NCBI RefSeq assembly: GCF_017168335.1
Contig: NZ_JABFAU010000013.1
Location: 184,499-248,498 of the forward strand
From: Rhodococcus sp. KRD162
GTDB lineage: Bacteria > Actinomycetota > Actinomycetes > Mycobacteriales > Mycobacteriaceae
Length of the DNA: 64,000 nucleotides
Direction: 5' to 3'
Shown one piece after another: positions 17,300 through 26,423 of this stretch. The first letter of the stretch is position 1. The number at the start of each line of letters is the position of its first letter. The translations under genes and the position numbers were made by a program. Below the pieces are notes generated by a model. It had not been told where the DNA came from. It searched no databases and saw nothing but the letters and a program-made list of their open reading frames with translations.

Positions 17300-19666
17300 G
17301 TGTCTGTTGGAAAAACCGTGGCGAAGCTCGCCGGATGTTCTGCACTCGCCGGTGCCTTGCTCGCCGGCGTGATGTTCCCCTTGGCCGGTGGCTTCGGATA
17401 TGCCTCCAACCGTGCCGCCGATACCGTCGACAACGTCTCGGCCGAACTGGTCGAGGGCGATGTGCCTGCCGTCTCGACGATGACCGACATCGACGGCAAC
17501 CCCATCGCCTGGCTGTACGAGCAGCGCCGTTTCGAGGTACCGAGCGACAAGATCTCCAACGAGATGAAGCTCGCCATCGTCTCGATCGAGGACCGTCGCT
17601 TCGCCGAACACCGAGGGGTGGACTGGCAGGGCACGCTGCGCGCATTCCTGACCAACACCACCAGCGGCCAGGTGGAGCAGGGCGCGTCCACCATCGATCA
17701 GCAGTACGTGAAGAACTATCAGCTGCTCGTGGTCGCCAAGACCGACGCCGAACGCCGCGCAGCCATCGAGACCACACCCGCTCGCAAGATCCGCGAGATC
17801 CGGATGGCGCTGACGCTCGACAAAGAACTGACCAAGGACGAGATCCTCACCCGGTACCTCAACCTCGTTCCGTTCGGTAATTCGTCCTTCGGCATCCAAG
17901 ACGCCGCCCGGACCTACTTCGGCATCGATGCCAGCCAGCTCAGCGCCGTCCAGGCCGCGATGCTCGCAGGCATGGTGCAGTCCAGTTCGGCCCTGAACCC
18001 GTACACCAACGAAGAGGGCGTACTCGAACGACGGAACACCGTGCTCGACACGATGATCCAGAACCTTCCCGAGCGCGCAGACGAACTCCGTGCGCTCAAG
18101 GCGGAGCCGCTCGGCGTCCTGCCGGTGCCCCAAACACTCCCCCGCGGCTGCATCGCGGCGGGTGACCGCGGCTTCTTCTGCGACTACGCACTGCAGTACC
18201 TCGCCGAGGCCGGAATCAGCCAGGAACAGATCGACAAGGGCGGATACCTCATCCGCACCACGCTCGACCCCAAGGTGCAGAACTCCACCAAGGCCGCTCT
18301 CGTTCAGAACACCAGCCCGTCACTCGACGGGGTCGCCACCGTCATGAACGTCGTCGCGCCGGGCCAGGATCAACACCGCGTGCTCGCGATGGGCAGCAGC
18401 CGTACCTACGGCCTCAACGCAGACGCCGACGAAACCGTGCAGCCACAACCGCACTCGCTGGTCGGCAACGGAGCGGGCTCCATCTTCAAGGTGTTCACCA
18501 CAGCGGCGGCCATGGAACGCGGACTCGGCACCAGCGCGATACTGCAGGTACCCAAGCGCGTCGAGGTCAAAGGCGTGGGCAACGGTGGTGCGCGGAACTG
18601 CCCCGCTGCCACCTACTGCGTGGAGAACGCCGGCAACTACCCGCCTGCACTGTCGATCACCGACGCGCTCGCGCAGTCTCCCAACACCGCGTTCGTCAAG
18701 CTGATCGAATCCGTCGGTGTCACGCCGACGGTCGACATGGCCGTGCGCCTGGGCCTGCGCTCGTACACCGACCCGGGTTCCTCGGGCACCGATCAGTCGA
18801 TGGCCGACTTCCAGAAGAGCCAGAACCTCGGCTCGTTCACCCTCGGACCCACCTGGGTCAATCCCCTGGAGCTGTCCAACGTGGCTGCTACTTTGGCCTC
18901 CGGCGGCAAGTGGTGCCCGCCCACCCCCATCGATTCGATCTTCGATCGCAATGGCAAGCCCGTACCGGTCGCGCACCAGGCGTGCGAGCAGGTCGTCGAG
19001 CCCGGTTTGGCGAACACCCTGGCCAATGCCATGAGCAAGGACGATCAAGCAGGCGGTACATCCGCCTCGGCCGCGAACTCGGCCGGCTGGAGCCTGCCGA
19101 TGTCCGGTAAGACCGGTACCACCGAGTCCAACCGCTCCTCCGGATTCCTCGGATTCACCAACCACTACGCCGCGGCCGTGTACACCTACGGTGACTCTCC
19201 GACGCCGAGCGAGATCTGCTCGTTCCCGCTACGGCCGTGCAGCTCCGGCAACCTCTACGGCGGCAACGAGCCCGCCCGAACCTGGTTCGACGCGATGGCC
19301 CCGATCGCGACGGACTTCGGCCCCATCGCGTTGCCACCCGTCGACCAGAAATACGTCCGAGGCTCTGCCAACGGTCAGGTCCCCGATGTGACCGGCCAGA
19401 GCCAGTCTTCGGCGACATCCACCCTGCAGGGTGCAGGCTTCCAGGTGACAGTCGTGACGACGGCCGGCCAGGCCGCTCGCGGCACAGTGTTGTCGACGTC
19501 GCCGTCGGGGTCCGCGGTACCCGGATCCAACATCACGCTCTACGTCAGTGACGGTTCGGTTCGACCGCCGCCGCCTCCGACGCCGACTTTGCCGAACATT
19601 CAGATCCCGGACCTGCCGCCGGGGATTCAGATTCCGGGCATCCCCGGCCTCACGGCCCCGCGCTGA
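17300..19666 (+). CDS. ponA2: Bifunctional class A penicillin-binding protein PonA2 with PASTA domain
   Basis: Peptidoglycan synthase of 788 residues, acting outside the membrane. After a short start (VSVGKTVAKL) comes one membrane helix (about 11-35). The GT51 glycosyltransferase domain follows, with catalytic Glu97 in SIEDRRFAEHRGVDW. The transpeptidase domain has Ser394-Ile-Phe-Lys397, Ser460-Pro-Asn462 and Lys604-Thr-Gly606. One PASTA domain spans about 692-751, and the tail is Pro-rich with IPDLPPGIQIPGIPG. In mycobacteria PonA2 supports survival in stress and stationary phase rather than bulk growth. The start is GTG 17300; GTG 17318 is an alternative. Confidence 0.95.
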   Translation: MSVGKTVAKLAGCSALAGALLAGVMFPLAGGFGYASNRAADTVDNVSAELVEGDVPAVSTMTDIDGNPIAWLYEQRRFEVPSDKISNEMKLAIVSIEDRRFAEHRGVDWQGTLRAFLTNTTSGQVEQGASTIDQQYVKNYQLLVVAKTDAERRAAIETTPARKIREIRMALTLDKELTKDEILTRYLNLVPFGNSSFGIQDAARTYFGIDASQLSAVQAAMLAGMVQSSSALNPYTNEEGVLERRNTVLDTMIQNLPERADELRALKAEPLGVLPVPQTLPRGCIAAGDRGFFCDYALQYLAEAGISQEQIDKGGYLIRTTLDPKVQNSTKAALVQNTSPSLDGVATVMNVVAPGQDQHRVLAMGSSRTYGLNADADETVQPQPHSLVGNGAGSIFKVFTTAAAMERGLGTSAILQVPKRVEVKGVGNGGARNCPAATYCVENAGNYPPALSITDALAQSPNTAFVKLIESVGVTPTVDMAVRLGLRSYTDPGSSGTDQSMADFQKSQNLGSFTLGPTWVNPLELSNVAATLASGGKWCPPTPIDSIFDRNGKPVPVAHQACEQVVEPGLANTLANAMSKDDQAGGTSASAANSAGWSLPMSGKTGTTESNRSSGFLGFTNHYAAAVYTYGDSPTPSEICSFPLRPCSSGNLYGGNEPARTWFDAMAPIATDFGPIALPPVDQKYVRGSANGQVPDVTGQSQSSATSTLQGAGFQVTVVTTAGQAARGTVLSTSPSGSAVPGSNITLYVSDGSVRPPPPPTPTLPNIQIPDLPPGIQIPGIPGLTAPR

Positions 19667-19675
19667 CGCCCGAGA

Positions 19676-19721
19676 CGGTGGTGCGGTTCATGTGCCCAGA
19701 GGGTACTGATCCGCACCACCG
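19676..19721. terminator. Possible bidirectional terminator between ponA2 and yqeY
   Basis: Two 11-base arms, CGGTGGTGCGG (19676-19686) and CCGCACCACCG (19711-19721), are exact inverted repeats separated by 24 bases. They lie between the convergent stop codons. No clear T-run follows on either strand and the loop is large, so termination is plausible but not certain. Confidence 0.4.
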
Positions 19722-19730
19722 CAGCAGGTA

Positions 19731-20195
19731 CTACAAGCGATCTTTGACGGCCTTCGACAGGCGCGATCCATCGGCCTTGCCTGCAGCAAGGCCCGAGGCG
19801 ACCTTCATGACCTGACCCATCTGCTTCATCGCCGGCCGCTCCCCGATGTCCTCGGCAACCTGCGCGATGGCGGTGTCGACGATGTTGGCCAACTCCTCGT
19901 CGGTGAGCGGAGTGGGCAGGTACTCGTCGATGATCTGTGCCTCGGCACGCTCGTTCGCCGCGAGTTCCCCGCGGCCGTTCTGGGTATAGATCTCGGCCGA
20001 CTCGCCGCGCTTCTTCGCTTCCTTGGCCAGCACCTTCAAGACGTCGTCATCGGTCAGATCGTGGGCCTCCTTGCCGGAGACCTCCTCGGTCTGGATGGCG
20101 GCGAGCAGCATGCGCAGCGTCGCCAGGCGAAGTTTGTCCTTCGCTTTCATCGCTGCGGTGAGGTCGGTACGGAGTCGAGCCTTGAGTTCGGACAT
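19731..20195 (-). CDS. GatB/YqeY domain protein
   Basis: 154-residue cytoplasmic protein, ATG 20195. It consists of the free-standing YqeY domain: MSELKARLRTDLTAAMKAKD, then RLATLRMLLAAIQTEEVSGK, and the terminal GxVMKxA pattern MKQMGQVMKVASGLAAGKAD. YqeY resembles the tail domain of GatB and may bind tRNA or RNA; the function is not established. It is convergent with ponA2 and divergent from the metallophosphoesterase gene. Confidence 0.88.
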   Translation of the reverse strand: MSELKARLRTDLTAAMKAKDKLRLATLRMLLAAIQTEEVSGKEAHDLTDDDVLKVLAKEAKKRGESAEIYTQNGRGELAANERAEAQIIDEYLPTPLTDEELANIVDTAIAQVAEDIGERPAMKQMGQVMKVASGLAAGKADGSRLSKAVKDRL

Positions 20196-20257
20196 GGTCG
20201 AAACGCTACGCGGCCCGGCCTGCAGCTCGCACGTCCATATCCCGTCGCTGCCGTATC

Positions 20258-21319
20258 GTGGACGAGGTGTCCGCCCAATTGAGTCCCTCGATTCTCCGTA
20301 CTTCGACGCAACTGCGCAGTGCCTCCACGCAACTTCGCTCCGCTGCAGAGCACGCGCGGGACGCGGTCCGGGCCTCGCCGCTGAGAAGTTCCGTGATCGG
20401 GACGGCGGGTGCCGCGGCGTTGGGACTCGGGTATGCCACGCTCATCGAGCGCAATGCATTCACCCTTCGCGAGACGTCGATGGCCGTACTGGAGCCGGGA
20501 TCTGCGACTCTGCGCGTGCTCCATATCAGCGACCTGCACATGATGCCCGGCCAGCGGATGAAGCAGAACTGGCTACGTGAACTGGACCGGCTCGAGCCCG
20601 ATCTGGTGGTCAACACCGGAGACAATCTCTCCCACCAGCGTGCTGTTCCCAGCGTCGTGCAGGCATTGGGGCCGATGCTGGCGCGTCCCGGCCTGTTCGT
20701 GTTCGGCAGCAACGACTACTTCGCGCCCACACCGAAGAACCCGTTCAAGTACTTCGACAAGAACCACAAGCGCACCACCGGCGACTCGTTGCCCTGGCGA
20801 GATCTGCGGGCCGCATTCTCCGAGCGCGGCTGGCTCGATGTCACGCATGTCCGTCGTGAGCTGGAGATCGCAGGAGTACGCATCGCCGCGGCGGGCGTCG
20901 ACGATCCGCACCTGAAGCGAGACCGATACGACACCATCGCCGGACAGCCGAATCCGTTGGCCGACCTCCGCCTGGGAATCACCCACTCGCCGGAGCCGCG
21001 CGTGCTGGACAAGTTCGCCGCCGACGGTTACGACCTGGTCCTCGCCGGACACACCCACGGCGGGCAGCTGTGCCTGCCGTTCTACGGCGCACTGGTGACC
21101 AACTGCGAGATCGACCGCTCGCGGGTCAAGGGTCCGTCGAAGTGGGGCGCGCACACCCAGCTGCACGTCTCGGCGGGCATCGGCACCTCGCCCTACGCGC
21201 CTGCACGGTTCTGCTGCAGGCCCGAGGCAACACTGATCACGCTCACCCCGGCTCCCAGAATGGGTCCGAAAAACTCCTCCGATGAGGGCGTTTCGCGTTC
21301 CGAGGCAGTCGTGAGTTAG
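20258..21319 (+). CDS. Calcineurin-like metallophosphoesterase (Rv3683-like)
   Basis: 353-residue protein with all motifs of a dinuclear metallophosphoesterase: HISDLHMM, VVNTGDNL, GSNDYF (in place of the usual GNHD), GITHSPEP and AGHTHGGQLCLP. The N-terminal 65 residues are amphipathic, with one weak hydrophobic stretch (SSVIGTAGAAALGLGYATLI), suggesting membrane association as in YkuE-like lipid A or UDP-DAG phosphatases. The start is GTG 20258; GTG 20267 is also possible. The position matches Rv3683 immediately after ponA2. The substrate is unknown. Confidence 0.85.
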   Translation: MDEVSAQLSPSILRTSTQLRSASTQLRSAAEHARDAVRASPLRSSVIGTAGAAALGLGYATLIERNAFTLRETSMAVLEPGSATLRVLHISDLHMMPGQRMKQNWLRELDRLEPDLVVNTGDNLSHQRAVPSVVQALGPMLARPGLFVFGSNDYFAPTPKNPFKYFDKNHKRTTGDSLPWRDLRAAFSERGWLDVTHVRRELEIAGVRIAAAGVDDPHLKRDRYDTIAGQPNPLADLRLGITHSPEPRVLDKFAADGYDLVLAGHTHGGQLCLPFYGALVTNCEIDRSRVKGPSKWGAHTQLHVSAGIGTSPYAPARFCCRPEATLITLTPAPRMGPKNSSDEGVSRSEAVVS

Positions 21320-21336
21320 ACTTCTCCAGCGGTACA

Positions 21337-21410
<74 letters not shown>

Positions 21411-21427
21411 CAGTTGGACCACGAGAA

Positions 21428-21467
21428 GGGACCCACTCGATTCGATCGAGTGGGTCCCTTTTTCTTT
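21428..21467 (+). terminator. Rho-independent terminator after tRNA-Pro
   Basis: A 13-base perfect stem (GGGACCCACTCGA at 21428-21440 and TCGAGTGGGTCCC at 21446-21458) with a 5-base loop is followed directly by TTTTTCTTT. It is a textbook intrinsic terminator ending the tRNA transcript. Confidence 0.93.
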
Positions 21468-21528
21468 CCGTGATCGACGCTACTGTGAGTCGACTCTGCA
21501 CGACCCCGAGCGAACGGATCTCCCAACC

Positions 21529-21954
21529 ATGCCGACCCCGACCCGCGTCCACGTCACCCACCGGTTCGTTTCTCCGCCCGAGGTCGTGTTCGCCGTACTG
21601 GCCGAGCACGAGAATCTCGGGCCGCTGTTCATGGCGAAGATCGACCGCGTGCGAGACGGCGACACCACACGCAACGGAGTCGGTTCGACTCGCCGCCTGA
21701 AGCTGGGACCGCTGCCCGCGTTCGAGGAAACCACCACCACCTCGGAGCCCAACTCGCTCATCGAGTACCGCATCACCAAAGGCAGTCCGCTACGCGGTCA
21801 TTGGGGTAGGCAGAGGTTGACTCCGACCCCGGACGGCGGCACCGAACTCGATTACACGATCGGATTCGACGCGCCCATCCCCGGGCTCGCTGCGATCGTC
21901 GGTAAAGCATTGACGTCGAGCATCTCGAAGAACTTGCCGACGCTGGCTCCGTAG
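21529..21954 (+). CDS. SRPBCC (polyketide cyclase/START-fold) family protein
   Basis: 141-residue protein with the hydrophobic-pocket fold of the SRPBCC superfamily. It opens PTRVHVTHRFVSPPEVVFAVLAEHENL and ends with the long helix AIVGKALTSSISKNLPTL. Such proteins bind lipids or polyketides and sometimes act as cyclases; no function can be assigned. ATG 21529 is used because upstream in-frame codons run back into the tRNA. It is the first gene of the accessory stretch after tRNA-Pro. Confidence 0.7.
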   Translation: MPTPTRVHVTHRFVSPPEVVFAVLAEHENLGPLFMAKIDRVRDGDTTRNGVGSTRRLKLGPLPAFEETTTTSEPNSLIEYRITKGSPLRGHWGRQRLTPTPDGGTELDYTIGFDAPIPGLAAIVGKALTSSISKNLPTLAP

Positions 21955-22104
21955 CCAGTTCTTCACCCTGCCCGAACCGCAAGACCCGTCAGTGCCGGGA
22001 ACGTAGCGATTGGGCGCGCGAAGAGCCGCGTCGACGGGAGGTGTCGTCGTTTCCCACTCGCTGAGACGTGACCCCACTGCGCTTGTCCAGTACGGTATCG
22101 GGCG

Positions 22105-23247
22105 ATGACCGTGATCGATGGTGTCCGATCGAGCCTGCGCAATCACAGGTTGCTCGACTGCGTTGTCGCGGCTGCGGTCTTTGCTTACAACCTGCCCGTG
22201 CAGGGCTTCGCGTCACCCGTCGACGCGGTCTCCTGGATGGCATATGCCCTCCCTGTCGGACTGTGTCTGCCGTACGTCTTCCATCGCCGTCGCCCTTTGT
22301 CGATGTTCTCGGTGATCGTGGCGACCGCCTATCTGCAACTCGCACTCGGGGTGGAGCTGCTGGTCGCAGATGTGATGCTGGTTCCCGCTCTGCACGCCGT
22401 CGCTCGGAGTCGGCCGCAGTCGAACTCGGTTCCTGCGGCCCTCGCGGTGGCCGCGTGGACGATCACCATGACGATGCCGTCGATGGAGCGGTACAGCATG
22501 TCCTTCGGTGACGTGGGGCTGCTGGTGCTGATCGTGGCGATCGCGTGGCTGACCGGAATGCTGGCGCGCGTACGCAACGAGTACGTCCACAGCCTGCAGC
22601 TCCGCGCCGAGCAGATGGAACGGGACGCTGCCGCGGCCGAACGAACCCGAATTGCCCGCGAGATACACGACATCGTGTCCCACAGCCTGAGTGCGATCGT
22701 GTTGCTGTCGGAGGGTGCCGCCGGCACCGTCCGGCAGGATCCCGATGCGGCCGCCGCGGCAATGGAGACCGTTCGAGACACCGGTCGAGAAGCAATGACC
22801 GAGATGCGGTCGATGCTCACCGTTCTGCATTCCGACGATCCGGTCGACCGGGTCCCTGCACCGGGTATCGCCCAGCTCGACGGGCTCGTCGAGCGATCGC
22901 GGGCGGTGGGCATTCCGATCGACTATCGCGTGACCGGCGAGCCCGTCGAGTTGCCGCCCGGTCTGCAGCTGGTGATCTACCGTGTGATTCAGGAGTCGTT
23001 GACCAACGTGCGCAAACACGCGGGACCGGAGGTTCGAGCCGTGCGAGTGCATCTGAACTACGGACCGGCGACGATCGAATTGACCGTAGCGGACGATGGA
23101 CGCGGAGCCCATTCGTCGTCTGCGTCCGGATGGGGGCTGATGGGTATGCGGGAGCGAGTTCTCGCGCAGGGCGGCACCTTCGACGCAGGCCCCACCGCGG
23201 ACGGATTCCACGTCGCGGTCTCACTGCCTGCCGAGGCGGCACGGTGA
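22105..23247 (+). CDS. Two-component sensor histidine kinase, NarL-partner (DesK-like) type (system 1)
   Basis: 380-residue membrane kinase. About four or five hydrophobic segments span residues 15-155 without a large extracellular domain, so the stimulus is probably sensed in or at the membrane. The HisKA_3 box is ERTRIAREIHDIVSHSLSAI with phospho-acceptor His188. The HATPase domain has YRVIQESLTNVRKHAG, TVADDGRGA and GWGLMGMRERV. It overlaps the response regulator gene by 4 bases (GTGA), forming one unit, and is followed by an ABC transporter that it likely controls. Related systems sense cell-envelope antibiotics. Confidence 0.9.
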   Translation: MTVIDGVRSSLRNHRLLDCVVAAAVFAYNLPVQGFASPVDAVSWMAYALPVGLCLPYVFHRRRPLSMFSVIVATAYLQLALGVELLVADVMLVPALHAVARSRPQSNSVPAALAVAAWTITMTMPSMERYSMSFGDVGLLVLIVAIAWLTGMLARVRNEYVHSLQLRAEQMERDAAAAERTRIAREIHDIVSHSLSAIVLLSEGAAGTVRQDPDAAAAAMETVRDTGREAMTEMRSMLTVLHSDDPVDRVPAPGIAQLDGLVERSRAVGIPIDYRVTGEPVELPPGLQLVIYRVIQESLTNVRKHAGPEVRAVRVHLNYGPATIELTVADDGRGAHSSSASGWGLMGMRERVLAQGGTFDAGPTADGFHVAVSLPAEAAR

Positions 23248-23918
23248 CGATATCGGTTGTGCTGGTGGATGATCAGAACCTCGTGCGAGCCGGACTGAAA
23301 CTGGTGCTCGGCTCGCGCCCCGAGGTGCAGATAGTCGGCGAAGCTGCCGACGGACGCGAAGGCATCGACGTAGTTCGGGCGACCACCCCCGACGTCGTTC
23401 TCATGGACGTCAGAATGCCGGTGATGGACGGCATCGAAGCAACCCGTGACATCGTGCAGACGACGAACTCGAAAATACTGATACTGACCACCTTCGACCT
23501 CGACGAGTACGTGTTCGACGCGCTTCGAGCAGGTGCCGACGGTTTTCTCGTCAAGGACGCTCCGGTCGACGAGCTGATATCGGCGGTTCAGCATGTGCAC
23601 GAGGGAGATTCGGTGGTCGCCCCGAGTACCACGCGGCGCTTGATCGAGCATTTCACTTCCGCTTCCGCGCCCCGAGCGCGACCGGTCTCCACCTCTACCG
23701 AACAACTCGCCGATTTGACTCCACGTGAACGTGAAGTCCTTGTCCACCTCTCGAGCGGGCTGTCCAACGCGGAGATTGGCGCTGCGATCACGGTGTCGGA
23801 AGTAACCGTGAAAGCCCACGTGGGGCGCATATTGTCCAAGCTGGGGGTACGTGATCGCACCCAGGCAGTGATCGCCGCTTACGAGTCGGGACTGGTCGGT
23901 CCGGGTACCGGCGGCTGA
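23244..23918 (+). CDS. NarL/LuxR-type response regulator (system 1)
   Basis: 224-residue regulator, GTG start overlapping the kinase stop. The receiver domain has Asp-Asp at 9-10, phosphorylation site Asp55 (VVLMDVRMPVMDG), Thr at LTTFD and Lys104. The C-terminal LuxR helix-turn-helix is LTPREREVLVHLSSGLSNAE followed by VSEVTVKAHVGRILSKLG. It is expected to bind a dyad-symmetric site; the strong inverted repeat directly downstream (23921-23946), in front of the ABC genes, is the obvious candidate. Confidence 0.92.
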   Translation: MTISVVLVDDQNLVRAGLKLVLGSRPEVQIVGEAADGREGIDVVRATTPDVVLMDVRMPVMDGIEATRDIVQTTNSKILILTTFDLDEYVFDALRAGADGFLVKDAPVDELISAVQHVHEGDSVVAPSTTRRLIEHFTSASAPRARPVSTSTEQLADLTPREREVLVHLSSGLSNAEIGAAITVSEVTVKAHVGRILSKLGVRDRTQAVIAAYESGLVGPGTGG

Positions 23919-23920
23919 CG

Positions 23921-23946
23921 GGAGGGTATACCTGGGTATACCCTCC
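23921..23946. promoter_or_regulatory. Perfect 12-bp inverted repeat between response regulator and ABC operon
   Basis: Arms GGAGGGTATACC (23921-23932) and GGTATACCCTCC (23935-23946) are exact inverse complements with a 2-base spacer, beginning 3 bases after the response regulator stop. GGGTATACC also occurs as a 10-base-period direct repeat. The spacer is too short for an RNA hairpin with this full stem and no T-run follows, so an operator is more likely than a terminator. The ABC ATPase starts 55 bases downstream. Confidence 0.6.
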
Positions 23947-24000
23947 GAAATACTCCTGCAGGCGGACGATTCTCCAGGCCGAATGCGGAACAGTCGGGGT

Positions 24001-24903
24001 ATGGACATCGTCAGAACTCACAGCCTCGGCAAGCGCTACGACACGCACACCGTCGTCGACGACGTGAACCTTCGCATTCCTGAGGGCTGCGTCTACGGCT
24101 TTCTCGGTCCGAACGGATCGGGCAAATCGACGACCATGAAGATGCTGCTGTCCCTGATTCGACCGACCTCGGGTGAGGTGGAGATCCTGGGTATGTCGAT
24201 GAATCACGGCACCCGCCGCGAATTGCTCTCACACATCGGATCACTCATCGAATCTCCACCCGGATACGGACATCTCACGGGTGCGGAGAACCTTCGGATC
24301 GTGCAACGCTCGCTCGGGCTGCACGCCGCACAGATCGAGCGGGCTGTGGCCACTGTCCGTTTGCAGGAACACCTCGACAAGAGGGTGAAGAACTACTCAC
24401 TGGGAATGAAACAGCGCCTGGGCATCGCGATGGCACTCGCGCGCGAACCACGACTTCTGATCCTGGACGAGCCCACCAACGGCTTGGACCCGGCCGGCAT
24501 CGAAGAGATCCGCGGCTTGCTCCGCCATCTCGCCGAACACGGTGTGACAGTGATGGTCTCCAGCCATTTGCTCGGCGAGATCGACAAGACGGCGAACATG
24601 CTCGGAATCCTGAGCCAGGGCCGTCTGATTTTCCAAGGCACCCGCGACGAGCTGTTCGCCGCATCCACTCCGGACGTGCTCATCGACGCGATCGACCCTC
24701 TTCGCGCGAGTTCGGTGCTGCAACAGAAGATCCCGGTGCAGATCGACGATCACACGTTGCGGTTGTCCGGCATCGACGATCGCGGTACCGCACAGGTGGT
24801 AACGGAACTCGTCGGCGCAAACGCAGGCGTCTACGGCGTTCGGCGCGAGGATCAGTCCCTCGAAGACGTATTCATGAATCTGACGAAGGGTGGCCGGTTG
24901 TGA
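24001..24903 (+). CDS. ABC transporter ATP-binding protein (BcrA/lantibiotic-immunity type)
   Basis: 300-residue ATPase. Walker A is FLGPNGSGKSTTMKMLLSL, the signature region YSLGMKQRLGIAMAL and Walker B RLLILDEPTNGLDPAG. The C-terminal part after about 210 is the extension typical of bacitracin/lantibiotic-resistance ATPases (ends SLEDVFMNLTKGG). ATG 24001 is taken as start; an in-frame ATG/GTG upstream at 23983 lacks a ribosome site. Start-stop overlaps of 4 bases link it to the two permease genes. The neighbouring two-component system suggests induction by an envelope-active compound. Confidence 0.9.
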   Translation: MDIVRTHSLGKRYDTHTVVDDVNLRIPEGCVYGFLGPNGSGKSTTMKMLLSLIRPTSGEVEILGMSMNHGTRRELLSHIGSLIESPPGYGHLTGAENLRIVQRSLGLHAAQIERAVATVRLQEHLDKRVKNYSLGMKQRLGIAMALAREPRLLILDEPTNGLDPAGIEEIRGLLRHLAEHGVTVMVSSHLLGEIDKTANMLGILSQGRLIFQGTRDELFAASTPDVLIDAIDPLRASSVLQQKIPVQIDDHTLRLSGIDDRGTAQVVTELVGANAGVYGVRREDQSLEDVFMNLTKGGRL

Positions 24904-25646
24904 CGACCGTACGCAACGAATTCGCCAAACTCAGGCACCTGCACATCGGCGCGATCGCCGCATTGTTGGTCGCCGCGATCGTAGGGTTGACCTTCGTCGG
25001 CGCTCTCACCGCGGCAACGTCGAACGATTCGACTGTGGTCTCCTGGGCACTGCCACTGGCCGGTCTGTCCCTTGCCGTCCCCATCGCGTCGCCGCTGCTG
25101 ATTGCAGTGATGGCCAGCCGCACAGTGGAAGTCGAGCACCAGTCCAACGGCTGGTTGTCGAACCAGACCCAGGGAGCCGACCGCGGAGCGCTCGTTCGCG
25201 CGAAGCTCGTCTCCACGGGCCTCGTTGTCGGTGGCGCGACGGTTGCGGCCAGTGCTGCAGGTGTATTTCTGGGGACCGCCATCGGAGTGGACCAACCGTT
25301 GCCTGCCGGTCTGTGGTTGGGCTACACGGCGGCGGCGGTGACGGCCAACCTGGTAATACTCGGTCTGCATCTGCTGATCTCGGCGCGAGTGGACAACCAA
25401 CTGGTCGCGCTCGGAGTAGGCATCGTGGGTACCGTCATCGCGATCTGCGCCTCAGGATTCCCGTCATGGGCAGCACACCTGACGCCGTGGGGGTACTACT
25501 CCTTGGCCTCTGCCGCCGACTACCGAGGCGAGCAGGTGGTGACGCTGAACCCGTCCTACGCCAGCATCATCGCCCTCGGAGTTGTCGGGGCAGTGTTGTT
25601 CTGGTTCACGACCGTTCGACTCGATCGACAGGAGGTACGGGCATGA
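24900..25646 (+). CDS. ABC-2 type permease, immunity-transporter type (first)
   Basis: 248-residue integral membrane protein with about six helices. The opening VTTVRNEFAKLRHLHIGAIA is the usual cytoplasmic start of lantibiotic-immunity permeases (MutE/EpiE/BcrB type), and the middle contains MASRTVEVEHQSNGWLSNQT, the conserved cytoplasmic loop of this family. GTG 24900 overlaps the ATPase stop. It probably forms a heterodimeric channel with the next gene product. Confidence 0.85.
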   Translation: MTTVRNEFAKLRHLHIGAIAALLVAAIVGLTFVGALTAATSNDSTVVSWALPLAGLSLAVPIASPLLIAVMASRTVEVEHQSNGWLSNQTQGADRGALVRAKLVSTGLVVGGATVAASAAGVFLGTAIGVDQPLPAGLWLGYTAAAVTANLVILGLHLLISARVDNQLVALGVGIVGTVIAICASGFPSWAAHLTPWGYYSLASAADYRGEQVVTLNPSYASIIALGVVGAVLFWFTTVRLDRQEVRA

Positions 25647-26398
25647 ACGCGTTCTCGGCGGAAATGATCAAACTCAGGCGCTCGCAGGCATGGGCGGTCG
25701 TCGTCCTGCTCCCTCTGATCATCGCGGGGGTAGGAACGTTCAACACGATCGCGTCGGGCGCAGAACTGGCCGAGGGATGGCGCACATTGTGGTTGCGCAC
25801 AGTCGTGTTCTACGGCCTGTTCCCACTCGCACTCGGCGTTGCCGTACTGGCCTCGCTGGCGTGGAAATCAGAACACCGAGGAGGAAATTGGAATGCCCTG
25901 ATGAGTGGGCCGGTTCCGTCGACGCGCATCGCCATCGCAAAGGCGGCTGCGGTGGCAACGCTGACCGCGATCATGAACATCGTCATGCTGGCAGCTGTCG
26001 TCGTTCTCGGCAAGGTGGTCTTCTCGCTCGAGGGGATGCTTCCTTCCGAGCTCTTCGCGACCAGTGCACTCGTTGTGGTGGGGTCGCTACCGGTGGCGGC
26101 TTTGCAATCCGGTCTGTCGATGGCGATCAGGTCGTTTGCTGTGCCGATTGCCATCGCTCTCGTCGGGGCCGGGATATCGGTGTTCTTCCTCACCGCCGAG
26201 GTGACCGAGGCAATCTTCGTGTTGCCCTACGCCCTGGCAACTCGCGCAACCCAACTGGCCTCCGGAACTTTCGGTGACTCGGGTTCGCTGACCACCGGAG
26301 CCGCACTGTCGGTCCTGACGGCCGCGGCACTGCTCACTGCCGTAGTCGTCGCAATGACCGGCAGGGCACTCGACCGCAAGGACATTCACGTTCAGTGA
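25643..26398 (+). CDS. ABC-2 type permease, immunity-transporter type (second)
   Basis: 251-residue integral membrane partner. It begins MNAFSAEMIKLRRSQAWAVV and has a corresponding loop AWKSEHRGGNWNALMSGPVP; six hydrophobic segments follow. ATG 25643 overlaps the preceding stop (ATGA) and has AGGAGGTACGGGC in front. Together with 24001-25646 it forms a complete ATPase-permease-permease set of the type that removes antimicrobial peptides from the membrane. Confidence 0.85.
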   Translation: MNAFSAEMIKLRRSQAWAVVVLLPLIIAGVGTFNTIASGAELAEGWRTLWLRTVVFYGLFPLALGVAVLASLAWKSEHRGGNWNALMSGPVPSTRIAIAKAAAVATLTAIMNIVMLAAVVVLGKVVFSLEGMLPSELFATSALVVVGSLPVAALQSGLSMAIRSFAVPIAIALVGAGISVFFLTAEVTEAIFVLPYALATRATQLASGTFGDSGSLTTGAALSVLTAAALLTAVVVAMTGRALDRKDIHVQ

Positions 26399-26423
26399 TA
26401 TCGCAGCGAAAGGAGAATCGACC

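Noticed and set aside
23921-23946. Intrinsic terminator of system 1 response regulator
   Set aside because: A 2-base spacer cannot form a loop with the full stem and there is no T-run; an operator fits better.
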